Positions 38,149-47,138 of a stretch of 64,000 nucleotides of DNA are shown piece by piece; positions within the stretch are counted from its first letter, which is position 1, and each line of letters starts with the position of its first letter. Origin of the DNA: Nostoc sp. ATCC 43529. GTDB taxonomy: Bacteria > Cyanobacteriota > Cyanobacteriia > Cyanobacteriales > Nostocaceae. The stretch covers positions 620,001 to 684,000 of the forward strand of contig LWTK01000036.1 of assembly GCA_003326205.1 (NCBI GenBank), in the 5' to 3' direction. Under the pieces are notes generated by a model. That model did no database searches. It saw only the letters and a program-made list of their open reading frames with translations, and was not told the origin of the DNA. The position numbers were made by a program, and so were the translations under genes.

Positions 38149-38312
38149 TTGTAGTTTGTCCTTTGTCATTTGTTATTTGTCAGTTGTCCTTTGTCTTTTG
38201 TCATTTGTTATTTGTCAGTTGTCCGTTGTCAGTTGTCCTTTGTGTAAAGTAAATGACCAATGACTAATGACTAATGACGAATGACTAATGACCAATGACT
38301 AATGACCAATAA
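38149..38312. repeat. Heptamer tandem repeats (TTTGTC / AATGACY)
   Basis: Tandem TTTGTCATTTG and AATGACY units fill this gap. The segment CCTTTGTGTAAAGTAAATGAC also occurs at about 28439-28460. These are cyanobacterial short tandem repeats, not CRISPR. Confidence 0.7.
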
Positions 38313-39074
38313 CTACTTAGTCCTGACTCTTGATTCCTGAGTGCTGACTTCTAAAGCTTGCAGTTGTTTTTCGAGTTGTTCGATGCGCGTGAGTAAAGAA
38401 CGAATCACGGTTGCTTCTACATCGGGTAGCTTTCCATGTTCTAAAGGAGAAAGGCTGGCGCTTTGATTACGAGAAATAATTCGACCAGGAACACCCACCA
38501 CAGTACAATCGTTGGGGACATTCCGCAAAACAATGGAACCCGCGCCAATGCGAACGCGATCGCCAATTTGCAGATTACCCAAAACCTTCGCACCCGCACC
38601 CACCACAACATTTTTACCGACTGTGGGATGACGCTTACCGCTTTCTTTACCAGTTCCGCCAAGGGTGACGCCTTGATAAATCAGCGTATAGTCTCCCACG
38701 ATCGCAGTTTCGCCAATCACAACCCCCATTCCGTGGTCGATAAATACACCCTTCCCAATCTCTGCACCTGGGTGAATTTCAATTCCGGTTAAAAATCGTC
38801 CCAAGTGAGAAATTAAGCGGGGAATAAAACCCACTCCTCGACAATGTAACCAGTGAGCAACACGATGCAAACACAATGCGTGCAATCCAGGATAGCAAAA
38901 CACAACTTCTAGCCAATTGCGTGCTGCTGGATCGCGCTCAAAGATAATGCGAAAATCACTCAATAATGGCTCAAAAAAAACTCCAGAGAGTAATGTCTTG
39001 AGCAAGGATTTCTGTTTTGAATCCTGTATTTTCAGAGTTTGAGGATTCGTAATTTTGTCTAAGGACTGTTGCAT
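38313..39074 (-). CDS. cysE: Serine O-acetyltransferase (CysE/NifP)
   Basis: The 253 residues begin with a helical region and continue with a left-handed beta-helix of hexapeptide repeats: [54 protein letters not shown] with the catalytic His in DHGMG. The enzyme makes O-acetylserine for cysteine. In nif clusters this paralogue is called NifP and supplies cysteine for Fe-S clusters. Position at the head of the nif accessory genes supports that role, but it might also be the housekeeping CysE. Confidence 0.93.
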   Translation of the reverse strand: MQQSLDKITNPQTLKIQDSKQKSLLKTLLSGVFFEPLLSDFRIIFERDPAARNWLEVVFCYPGLHALCLHRVAHWLHCRGVGFIPRLISHLGRFLTGIEIHPGAEIGKGVFIDHGMGVVIGETAIVGDYTLIYQGVTLGGTGKESGKRHPTVGKNVVVGAGAKVLGNLQIGDRVRIGAGSIVLRNVPNDCTVVGVPGRIISRNQSASLSPLEHGKLPDVEATVIRSLLTRIEQLEKQLQALEVSTQESRVRTK

Positions 39075-39119
39075 CGCTACTGTCTATCTGGTTATAAGAG
39101 CCATGTGCTATTTTTATGC

Positions 39120-39400
39120 TTATATCAGGCCACTTCCAACTCGATAGTTAACCCAATGTTGATTGGATTTATTGGATTTATTAAGGTTGTACTCAAACGC
39201 CAAAACCCCCACCTAAAATAAATTAAAAATTTCTTTTGGGGTAGGGGTACTAGTATTTAATGATGGGGGTACTGGTATTTTTAGGGCAGGGTTTAAGAAT
39301 TTCTGTACTCGCTACAAGAAACTTTACCTGTAAGACTTTGCAAAGATTTATTCCAAATATTTTGCGATTTATTAAGCTGTACTCAAATGCACTCAAACAT
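39120..39400 (+). repeat. Dispersed three-box element, copy A
   Basis: TGTACTC occurs at 39188-39194, 39304-39310 and 39378-39384. The first and third are preceded by TTTATTAAG. Between them lie GGGGTACTAGTATTT (about 39246) and GGGGGTACTGGTATTTTT. A related copy in the opposite orientation is at 63690-63960. The element has no protein. Open frames on either strand here do not look like proteins. Confidence 0.6.
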
Positions 39401-39680
39401 AGGTTAGATAACGATAAAAGTGAAATTTCTGTATATCCAATCACTATTAGTATCTTATTATTTTGCTCGACAAAAAACAAGTTTCTTTATTTTGTTTTAG
39501 GATTTGGTGTCTGTATGTATATATACGTTTCCAAATATCGCTATCGCTCATAGCAGATGTTTTCTTATTATATAGATGTGTGAGAATAGCCAACACAAAA
39601 TCTTAAACCAGTATAATAAGTAGATATTCCCATAGCAATTGAATAATAGTAAAGCTATGCTATCCTACCCAAAAAACTTG

Positions 39681-39809
39681 TAAGTAGGTAGACATAATTA
39701 AATGTAAGATAGGAGCTTTGTTCGTAGTAAGCGATTTATCGCTCTTAACAGACGTTTTAATGGCTCAAGCCCAACTACGAACTTTAGTTTAATTGAGTCC
39801 TTCTACTTA
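39681..39809. mobile_element. Miniature inverted-repeat element with TAAGTAG ends
   Basis: TAAGTAG...GAC...ATTAAA at 39681-39702 is mirrored by the reverse complement ending CTACTTA at 39803-39809. Inner arms GTTCGTAGT (39720-39728) and ACTACGAAC (39774-39782) and a core AGCGATTTATCGCT give a cruciform-like structure. No coding capacity or target duplication is evident. Confidence 0.5.
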
Positions 39810-39877
39810 GAAGCTCATTAATGAGTATTACAGCAGTTTGAAACTGAATTGAATATACCCTTGAAAAATTAAAATAT

Positions 39878-39907
39878 TGTAGGGTAGCACAGCTGTGCTA
39901 CCCTACA
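39878..39907 (-). terminator. 30-base perfect palindrome, possible NRPS terminator
   Basis: TGTAGGGTAGCACAG and its exact reverse complement adjoin with no loop. On the minus strand the structure is followed by an ATATTTTAATTTTT tract, so it could end the NRPS transcript, whose stop codon lies about 130 bases before it. An operator or a repeat remnant is the alternative. Confidence 0.5.
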
Positions 39908-40035
39908 GTAATCTATTCAAGTGCAAATTACTGTAATTTCTCAAGAACCAGACGTAGGTTTAGTTTTGATTAACCTTTACTCCTTGGAGTGAGTTAGATC
40001 GAAGAATATTAAGCTCAAAACCATAGCGTGAACCG

Positions 40036-43000
40036 TTAACTCTGTCTTGAAGGTGGTGAATTTAAGAAACCACTGCTAATGAAATATGAGAAGTATTTAT
40101 CCAGCAGCTTAGCATCCATTGGTGGACAAACAATTTCAGAATCTGCCAATCCATTGAGAGTATTCTGATAGTCATAATCAACTGTATTTTGATACAACTC
40201 CATGATTGTCAAAGAATTTTGATAGACTTTTTCAGACATCATTGGTAAAAGCGGATGTAAAACATTTTCCTGAGAGTCCCTGAAATTTGCAATTAGCTCA
40301 TTTTTCCACTGAGTATATGGTAACTTCTTGAGTTGGTAACCATAAGAACAAATAAACTCAAAAAGCTCGATGATTCCAATATTTTCGTCTGGTGGGGGTA
40401 CTATATGGAAAGCTTTTCCTAGAGATTCTTGCTTTTTGGATAAATGGACAATTGCTTTGCTGGCGTAATCTACAGGAATCAATTCTTCTTTTTGATCTAT
40501 GAGTTCCGGAAAACTACCAAGCTGTATGCATCCTTTAATAATTCTAGGCACAAAAGCATCTGCTGTATGAGCAATGCCTGTACCGCTATGTCCCATGAGA
40601 AATCCTGTTCTGAAGACGCTAACAGGTATTCCCCTAGACTTGGCAATCCATACAAGATTTTCGGCTACCCATTTAGTTTGAGCATAGCCAAGATCTAGAG
40701 CAACATAGTCTTTACAAAGCTCGATATCGTCATCTTCATAAACTACTTTTTGTCCTGTAAAATGGTTGATTGCACCAAAAACAGCAATGGTAGAAATGTA
40801 ATGCATTGGTTTAATTTTGCCCAGACAAGCTAATCTGAGAACTTCTTGAGTTCCGAGAACATTGGATTCCTTGATTACAGAGTATGGTTTAGCAAAATTG
40901 ACTTGGGCAGCACTATGATAAATAGCATCAATTTGCAGAGCCAGCTTTTCAAATTGTTCACTAGAAAGACCCAAATATGGCTGTTCTAAGTCTCCCGGAA
41001 TCGGAATCACATGAGAGCTAAAATTTGGGTGATGAAGGGAATATTTTTCTAGGTTTTGTTGAATCTTTTTCAAGCCTTCATGCTCGTTCGGGGAGCGCAC
41101 CAGGCAGTATATTTTTGCTTGAGTTTGATGTAGCAGTTCATCAAGTAAAAAAGCTCCCAAAAAGCCTGTAGCTCCTGTGAGAAAAATATGACGCAGTTCA
41201 TTAACCTGAGCAACAGACCTTCCTTGGGCATCGATCGCTACATCGAGTACTACCTCAGATTTGAGATCGATCGCACTGGTTAAAGAAGAAACGCCATCTC
41301 GACGCACTATCTCTATCACCTGAGCCAAGGCTTCTATAGTGGATTTCTCAAATAGGCTTTTTAAGGGTAAATCTACTTGAAAGGTTTCTCTCACAACAAA
41401 AATCAACTGAGATGCGAGTAGGGAATTACCACCAAGCTCAAAGAAATTATCATGAATCCCAACTTCTGCGATCGCCAGAACTCGGCTCCAAATTTCAGCC
41501 ATTTGTTGCTCAATCGGGGTACGAGGTGCGACAAATGCGCTTCTATCGATTTCAGGCTCTGGTAGACGGCGAAAATCTACATTGCTGTTGTATATCCCCT
41601 TAGTTTTTCCATCGCCCAAGATTTGGCCATCGTCAGGGACTGTTAATAGGGGTAAGTTGGAAATTGTCTGGTCTGGATTAGAGACAATACTCTGTAATAG
41701 AGCAGAAAAATGTTCTACCATTACAGCGATCGTCTCAGCTTTAAATAGGTCAGTACTATATTCCAAGTTGCCCGATATTCCTGCTGTTGTCTCGCGCAGT
41801 TCGAGGTATAGATCGAACTTGGATGTCCCGTTGTCAATTGCCAGACGGTTGATTGCCAATCCGGGAACGCTCAACTTAGGCATTGGGGTATTTTGAAGAT
41901 GAAACATCACTGAAATCAGTGGATTTTGGTTCAAGTCCCGTTTGATCTGTAGGGCATCAACTAGCTTCTCAAACGGTAAGTCTTGGTACATATAACCCGA
42001 TAAAGCTACTTCCCGGACTCGGCCTAACAACTGCCGGAAACTTGGGGAGCCAGACAAGTTGGTTCGTAATACCAAAGTATTGAGCAAAAAACCAATTAGC
42101 CCTTCTAACTCAGAACGGTGGCGGTTGCTAATAGGAGCACCTACTAAAATGTCTTCTTGCCCTGTGTAGCGAAATAGGAGTGTCTGAAACGCTGCCAACA
42201 AAGTCATAAACAAGGTAGTACCTTCTTGGCGCGAGAGAGCATTGAGAGCATCGGTTAGGGATTTGGGTATAACGATTGATTGGCGGGTTCCCTGATATGT
42301 TGGCTCCAATGGTCGTGGATAATCGCTGGGCAATTCTAATATAGGTAGATTGCCACTCAAATTTTCCTGCCAATAGCCAAGCTTATTATCTAAAATTTCA
42401 CCTTGTAGCCACTGCCGTTGCCAAGCTGCAAAGTCCGCATACTGAATAGCTAAGTCAGGAAGGGGAGAGGGGTTGCCAGTGGAAAAAGCTTCATAGAGGA
42501 CTGACAGTTCCTCGAACAAAACACTTAAAGACCAATCATCACAAAGAATATGGTGCAGGTTGAGGAGGAATATATGTTCCTCTGAACTCAATTGCAGCAA
42601 TGTTGTTCGCAGCAATGGTCCTTGAACTAAATCGAAAGGACGTTGAGCTTCTTCAAGCATGATCTGGCGGACTTGAGATTCTTGGTCATCTGGAGACAGC
42701 CCTTGGAGGTTCACTACTAAGAGTTTGATGGGAAAAGTTGAGTGGATGACCTGTATAGGTTTTCCGTTGACGCTGGAATAAGTAGTTCGCAGAACTTCAT
42801 GACGGTTAATAATTTCATTCAAGCTCTGTTCTACTATTGTGGTGTTGAGTACACCTTTGAGGCGATAGACTTCCGGAACATTGTAAAAAGCATGGTTGGG
42901 CACTAACTGGTCAAGAAACCACAACCGTTCTTGCCCAAAGGAAAGCGGTAAATCCGGATGGCTACACCCACCGCAGGCATCGCGCCCAATGGATTGTATT

Positions 43001-45000
43001 GGCACAACAGAGCATCCTTTGTCTTCCTGTTGTGCTTGTATAATGCTTTGTGTCATTTGAGCGATGGTGGCCGCTTCAAAGAAATGCCGCATTGGCAACT
43101 CAACTTGAAAGATATCGCGGATGCGGCAGAGGATCTGAAAAGCTAGTAACGAATGTCCTCCCAATGCTAAGAAATTGTCATAAACACCAATGTTTTTTAG
43201 ACCCAATACTGTAGACCAAATTTCTGCGACTCGTTCCTCCATAAAGGTGCGAGGAGCAATAAACTTCTCACTTGCATTCAAAGTTTGAGTGAGTGCTGGG
43301 AGTGCCTTGCGATCGACTTTTCCGTTAGCAGTTAAGGGTAAAGCACTCAATTGCACAAACCGAGAAGGGATCATGTGGTCAGGCAATTTCTGTTTGAGAA
43401 AATGGCGTAAATTACTAACAAATGTGCGTTGTAGCACTTTCACCGGTGTAGGATTGTTGGCACTAATCTTGAGTGTTGGATCTCTATCTGTAGAGTCTTG
43501 GCTGTAAACTCCGTCCCTTAATATTTCATTTGTGTCTGCTGCTTCCGGCTTGGGAACTACGTAAGCTACTAACCGTCGATCGCCAGGGGAAAATTCTCTA
43601 GCAATCACCACAGCTTCTTGCACTTGAGGATGTTGCCACAGCGCAGTTTCGATTTCTCCTAGCTCAATACGGAAGCCGCGAATCTTTACTTGTTGGTCAA
43701 TGCGCCCAATATACTCAATGTTGCCATCTGGTAAGTAGCGAACTAAATCCCCAGTTTTATATAATTTACTCCCTCCTGCCTTCTGCCTCCTGCCTCCTGA
43801 CTCCTCAAAAGGGTTAAGGATGAATCGCTGATCTGTCAGTTCTGGACGGTTAAGATACCCTCTGGCTAGTCCCTCACCACCAATGTATAGTTCCCCAGAG
43901 ACACCTGTGGGTACTGGCTGCATGTGTTCGTCCAACACAAGACAGCTAGTCTTGGCGATCGGGCGACCAATTGTCACGATGCTGTCACCTTTGTTCACCA
44001 GGGCAAATGTGGAATAGGTCGTATCTTCCGTAGGGCCGTATAGATTGAAGACTTTTTGAATATTGTCCAACTCATAGATCTGCTGCACCAAACGATTTTT
44101 GAGGGGTTCACCGGCTAAATTAACAGTGCGTACAGAAGTGGGTATACCATTAATTCTTAGTAACTCTGCGATCGCAGATGGTACTGTATTGATGAGAGTG
44201 ACTTGTTGAGCAGCAGTTAAGTTAGGCAAATACAAGGCATTTTCGGCCAAAATCACCTTACCACCCCAACTGAGGGGAACAAATATCTCGAAAACTGATA
44301 GATCGAAGCAAATAGATGTTGCGGCCAAAACTCCAGCTAGATCCTCGGTTGTAAAAACTTCTTTTGCCCAATGCAACAGAGCCACTGTGCTGTGATGTTC
44401 GATAGCTACTCCCTTGGGTTTACCGGTGGAACCGGAGGTGTAAATCACATAGGACAGGTTTTCATCTGTTACTAGGCTGGTTAGATTCTCCTGGCTTTGT
44501 TGAGTAATTGCTTCTTGTTCCCTATCTAGACAAACCACATGGGCTTGATGCTCTGGAAGCTTTGAAAGTAGATGTTGTTGGGTTAGTAGTATTGGTAACT
44601 GTGAGTCCTCTAACATCAAGGCTAGACGCTCTGAAGGATAGGCTGGATCTAGGGGGACATAAGCTCCGCCTGCTTTGAGAATGGCTAATAATCCAACGAT
44701 CATTTCCAGCGATCGCTCCAGGCAAATGCCGATTAGAACCTCAGGTTTGGTATTCAGGGTCTGTAGATAGTGCGCTAGTTGATTAGCTCGCTGGTTAAGT
44801 TCTTGGTAAGAAACTTGTTTGTCTTCAAAAATGATTGCAATTTGCTCAGGTGTTTTTTCTACTTGATATTCAAACAACTGATGGATACATACATTACTTA
44901 CGTAATTCGCTGGATTTTCCTGCCATTCCAGAAGCAACTGATCTACTTCTGTCTTGGGTAGACTAAGGTCTTGTTGAGAACGTGCAGTAGAATTTTTCAT
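40036..45000 (-). CDS. Nonribosomal peptide synthetase with A-T-C-T-reductase order
   Basis: The 1654 residues hold an adenylation domain (about 25-560: YVIYTSGSTGKPKG, LYGPTEDTTYS, YKTGDLVRYLPDG), a carrier domain with Ser about 615 (LGGHSLLA), a condensation domain (about 680-1120; HHILCDDWS at about 818), a second carrier (LGGNSLLAS, Ser about 1192) and a terminal NAD(P)-dependent thioester reductase (GATGFLGAFLLDELL at about 1277). No second adenylation domain precedes the second carrier. The specificity residues I read, DLFNNALTY, resemble an alanine code I recall from microcystin McyA, with low certainty. Reductive release would give an aldehyde or alcohol. No other biosynthetic gene is adjacent. 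Confidence 0.92.
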   Translation of the reverse strand: MKNSTARSQQDLSLPKTEVDQLLLEWQENPANYVSNVCIHQLFEYQVEKTPEQIAIIFEDKQVSYQELNQRANQLAHYLQTLNTKPEVLIGICLERSLEMIVGLLAILKAGGAYVPLDPAYPSERLALMLEDSQLPILLTQQHLLSKLPEHQAHVVCLDREQEAITQQSQENLTSLVTDENLSYVIYTSGSTGKPKGVAIEHHSTVALLHWAKEVFTTEDLAGVLAATSICFDLSVFEIFVPLSWGGKVILAENALYLPNLTAAQQVTLINTVPSAIAELLRINGIPTSVRTVNLAGEPLKNRLVQQIYELDNIQKVFNLYGPTEDTTYSTFALVNKGDSIVTIGRPIAKTSCLVLDEHMQPVPTGVSGELYIGGEGLARGYLNRPELTDQRFILNPFEESGGRRQKAGGSKLYKTGDLVRYLPDGNIEYIGRIDQQVKIRGFRIELGEIETALWQHPQVQEAVVIAREFSPGDRRLVAYVVPKPEAADTNEILRDGVYSQDSTDRDPTLKISANNPTPVKVLQRTFVSNLRHFLKQKLPDHMIPSRFVQLSALPLTANGKVDRKALPALTQTLNASEKFIAPRTFMEERVAEIWSTVLGLKNIGVYDNFLALGGHSLLAFQILCRIRDIFQVELPMRHFFEAATIAQMTQSIIQAQQEDKGCSVVPIQSIGRDACGGCSHPDLPLSFGQERLWFLDQLVPNHAFYNVPEVYRLKGVLNTTIVEQSLNEIINRHEVLRTTYSSVNGKPIQVIHSTFPIKLLVVNLQGLSPDDQESQVRQIMLEEAQRPFDLVQGPLLRTTLLQLSSEEHIFLLNLHHILCDDWSLSVLFEELSVLYEAFSTGNPSPLPDLAIQYADFAAWQRQWLQGEILDNKLGYWQENLSGNLPILELPSDYPRPLEPTYQGTRQSIVIPKSLTDALNALSRQEGTTLFMTLLAAFQTLLFRYTGQEDILVGAPISNRHRSELEGLIGFLLNTLVLRTNLSGSPSFRQLLGRVREVALSGYMYQDLPFEKLVDALQIKRDLNQNPLISVMFHLQNTPMPKLSVPGLAINRLAIDNGTSKFDLYLELRETTAGISGNLEYSTDLFKAETIAVMVEHFSALLQSIVSNPDQTISNLPLLTVPDDGQILGDGKTKGIYNSNVDFRRLPEPEIDRSAFVAPRTPIEQQMAEIWSRVLAIAEVGIHDNFFELGGNSLLASQLIFVVRETFQVDLPLKSLFEKSTIEALAQVIEIVRRDGVSSLTSAIDLKSEVVLDVAIDAQGRSVAQVNELRHIFLTGATGFLGAFLLDELLHQTQAKIYCLVRSPNEHEGLKKIQQNLEKYSLHHPNFSSHVIPIPGDLEQPYLGLSSEQFEKLALQIDAIYHSAAQVNFAKPYSVIKESNVLGTQEVLRLACLGKIKPMHYISTIAVFGAINHFTGQKVVYEDDDIELCKDYVALDLGYAQTKWVAENLVWIAKSRGIPVSVFRTGFLMGHSGTGIAHTADAFVPRIIKGCIQLGSFPELIDQKEELIPVDYASKAIVHLSKKQESLGKAFHIVPPPDENIGIIELFEFICSYGYQLKKLPYTQWKNELIANFRDSQENVLHPLLPMMSEKVYQNSLTIMELYQNTVDYDYQNTLNGLADSEIVCPPMDAKLLDKYFSYFISSGFLNSPPSRQS

Positions 45001-45419
45001 GAATCTTTAGTATTTTTTGTGACTTTTATCTTAGCCTCGAATACTTAAAGTGGCTAGTCAATAAAGCATTGCTGATTCTGAGTATGATGACTCTCGGTTT
45101 GCCCATTTTTGAGGAGTTAGGACAAAAACTGTACCGAAAGGTATATTCAGTAGACCGAAAAGTTTTGCGATCGGCGCTAGAATAAATCAAAAATCTGGAT
45201 ACCTGGAAGCGGTGTCTACTGTCACTTTAGGTAGTTCACTTAATCATCTATTAACCTTTGACTGGATGCAGAGAATTGGCTTCTATGTCATCCTAGTAGA
45301 CGAGAGTTAATTCGGTGAGTATTTTTGTTTTTAGTATTGCCAGACTTTACCCTTTTGGTATTTACAGACTTTTCTCCGAAATTTAAATCTCTACACATTT
45401 ATGATTTTGGAGATAATCA
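45001..45419. other. Divergent promoter region between NRPS and rbp
   Basis: The 419-base gap separates genes transcribed away from each other, so it must hold both promoters. The part before rbp is AT-rich and probably forms the long cold-responsive leader known for such genes. I see no gene. Confidence 0.4.
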
Positions 45420-45728
45420 ATGTCAATTTATGTAGGCAACCTCTCTTACCAAGTTACGGAAGATGATATTAAAGGTGTCTTTGCTGAATATGGTACGGTC
45501 AAGCGGGTTCAATTACCCACTGACCGAGAAACCGGTCGTCTGCGCGGCTTCGCTTTCGTGGAAATGGGAACAGATGCAGAAGAAACTGCTGCGATTGAAG
45601 CTCTTGATGGTGCTGAATGGATGGGTCGTGACCTGAAAGTTAACAAAGCCAAGCCCAGAGAAGACAGAGGTTCGTCTGGTGGCAATCGGGGAGGATACGG
45701 TGGTGGTGGTGGACGTAACCGCTACTAA
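45420..45728 (+). CDS. RRM-type RNA-binding protein, Gly-rich C-terminus
   Basis: The 102 residues form a single RNA recognition motif: RNP2 IYVGNLSY at 3-10 and RNP1 RGFAFVEM at about 42-49, followed by a Gly/Arg/Asn/Tyr tail (GGNRGGYGGGGG). This is the cyanobacterial Rbp family, some members of which rise in the cold. GGAGA lies about eight bases before ATG. rpsU follows 71 bases later, the arrangement reported for Anabaena rbpA1-rpsU. Confidence 0.93.
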   Translation: MSIYVGNLSYQVTEDDIKGVFAEYGTVKRVQLPTDRETGRLRGFAFVEMGTDAEETAAIEALDGAEWMGRDLKVNKAKPREDRGSSGGNRGGYGGGGGRNRY

Positions 45729-45799
45729 GTTTTGAAACCGGAAACAAAGAGAGAGCGAATTTTTAGGCCATTAATGAATTCAATTAAGTAGGAGAGATC

Positions 45800-45988
45800 A
45801 TGACCCAAATAATAGTGGGTGAAAATGAACACCTTGAATCAGCCTTACGCAGATTTAAGCGACAAGTTTCCAAGGCGGGGATTTTTCAAGATATGAGAAA
45901 GCATCGTCACTTTGAAACGCCGATTGAAAAATCCAAGCGCAAAAAACTTGCCTTACAGAAGCAGGGTAAAAGACGTTTCCGCACTTGA
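45800..45988 (+). CDS. rpsU: 30S ribosomal protein S21
   Basis: The 62 residues match S21: [38 protein letters not shown] and a basic end KRRFRT. An AGGAGAGATC site precedes ATG. It is co-directional with the rbp gene and probably shares its transcript. Confidence 0.95.
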   Translation: MTQIIVGENEHLESALRRFKRQVSKAGIFQDMRKHRHFETPIEKSKRKKLALQKQGKRRFRT

Positions 45989-46180
45989 GAACTTACACAG
46001 ATACATAAGACTTACGCAGCAATACGAAAAATCAAGGATTTAGACAAGGAGTGTACGGATATAGGGGTATAAGAGTGTAGGTGACCAAAACCCTTACACC
46101 CCTACACCCAGTCTCAATAGGCGACGTTTATGCGTAATATCATATCCTGTTAATTAGTTCTGATTTCCACGGTCATTGCA

Positions 46181-46245
46181 CCCCACCCCTTAATCCCCTA
46201 AGAGTCTGCTCTGAGGGGATTAAGCGCAGCTTTGGCGGGGTTGGG
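46181..46245. repeat. Hairpin repeat TTAATCCCCT / AGGGGATTAA
   Basis: Perfect ten-base arms at 46190-46199 and 46214-46223, extended by CCCCACCCC (46181-46189) and an imperfect GGGGTTGGG (46237-46245). It is part of a repeat-only spacer between rpsU and the giant kinase gene (45989-47138), in which I find no gene. Confidence 0.55.
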
Positions 46246-46283
46246 TTCTTGCGGTTTAACAAGCAATCCAGCGGACATGATAT

Positions 46284-46429
46284 CTGACTTTTCACGTCAT
46301 ATGGAAAAGCTAACGATTGACCTAACCCCCTAGCCCCCTTCCCTTGAAGGGAAGGAGGAAAATTCAAAGTCTCTCTCCTGCAAGGAGAGAGATTTAGAGA
46401 GAGGTTTTCCAGATACCGTGAAAAGTCAG
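46284..46429. mobile_element. Miniature element with perfect 10-base target duplication
   Basis: The 146-base element starts CTGACTTTTCACG (46284-46296) and ends with the reverse complement (46417-46429). The similarity goes on inward for about 26 bases with few mismatches (ATNTGGAAAA). GACATGATAT flanks it directly on both sides (46274-46283 and 46430-46439). The inside has CTTCCCTTGAAGGGAAG and CTCTCTCCTGCAAGGAGAGAG hairpins and no gene. Confidence 0.75.
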
Positions 46430-46457
46430 GACATGATATGAGTCCTTATATAAATAA

Positions 46458-46606
46458 ACGTAAATTCGACGAACCTGTCCCTGGCTTGAACTAAAGTTCA
46501 AGTTTCTCTGAGAGTCGGAGAGGGACGGTTTTGCGTAGTAAAACCTCTTAGAGGTCTTTTCATTGAGCTAATTAGACGGACACTATATGAGTCGTCGAAT
46601 TCACGT
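46458..46606. mobile_element. Miniature inverted-repeat element, TAAATAA family copy 2
   Basis: ACGTAAATTCGACGA (from 46458) pairs with TCGTCGAATTCACGT (to 46606), 14 of 15 matching. TAAATAA flanks both ends (46451-46457 and 46607-46613), as for the copy at 14304-14443. The inside differs from that copy and contains a CTTGAACT/AGTTCAAG palindrome. It begins 29 bases after the 46284-46429 element. Confidence 0.7.
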
Positions 46607-46756
46607 TAAATAAATGCCCTTATAGTTTTTATAAAATTTAGCGACAGTAACAAAAAAACTAAGTAATGGTAAGCTAACGCGCCTACATATTGCACAAACT
46701 CCGTGTAGACCGTCATTAGTCACTTGTACTGAGCGAAGTCGAAGTATTAGTCATTA

Positions 46757-46873
46757 GGGACTACCAAATAAAAAAATATACAACTTTTCTTGTGGGGTGG
46801 GCGTCTCGCCCGCCCGTAGAAAGGGGCGGGCGAGACGCCCACCCCACAAGACAATTTATTTCTTGGTAATCCC
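46757..46873. mobile_element. Miniature element with 27-base perfect hairpin core
   Basis: Ends GGGACTACCAA (46757-46767) and TTGGTAATCCC (46863-46873) form imperfect inverted repeats with an ATAAA/TTTAT extension. The core has exact 27-base arms at 46789-46815 and 46824-46850 (CTTGTGGGGTGGGCG...CGCCCACCCCACAAG) around an eight-base loop. TTAGTCA occurs on both sides but belongs to the surrounding heptamer repeat, so target duplication is uncertain. Confidence 0.6.
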
Positions 46874-47138
46874 TTAGTCAAAAGTGTTTACCAATTGGAC
46901 TTTGGACAATTGACTTAGGACAACCTCACCAGTTGATGTGCAATCTTATTTGCGTAACAGCTTAGTTCTTACTGGCTTCAAAGCGATATATCAACAATTA
47001 CACGAGCCATTATCTCGCAGCATTTTTGCCTAGTGGTGGCTAACCAATTATGTAAACAATTTACGGAATGTTTAGTCTGCCAAATTCTTGGGAAATATTA
47101 AATTTGTAAGCTTGTTCTAGACATTTTACCTTCACGCT

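Noticed and set aside
39250..39553. Open frames of 76 and 97 codons on both strands downstream of copy A
   Set aside because: Hydrophobic AT-rich translations on opposite strands of the same DNA, no ribosome sites, overlapping the repeat element.
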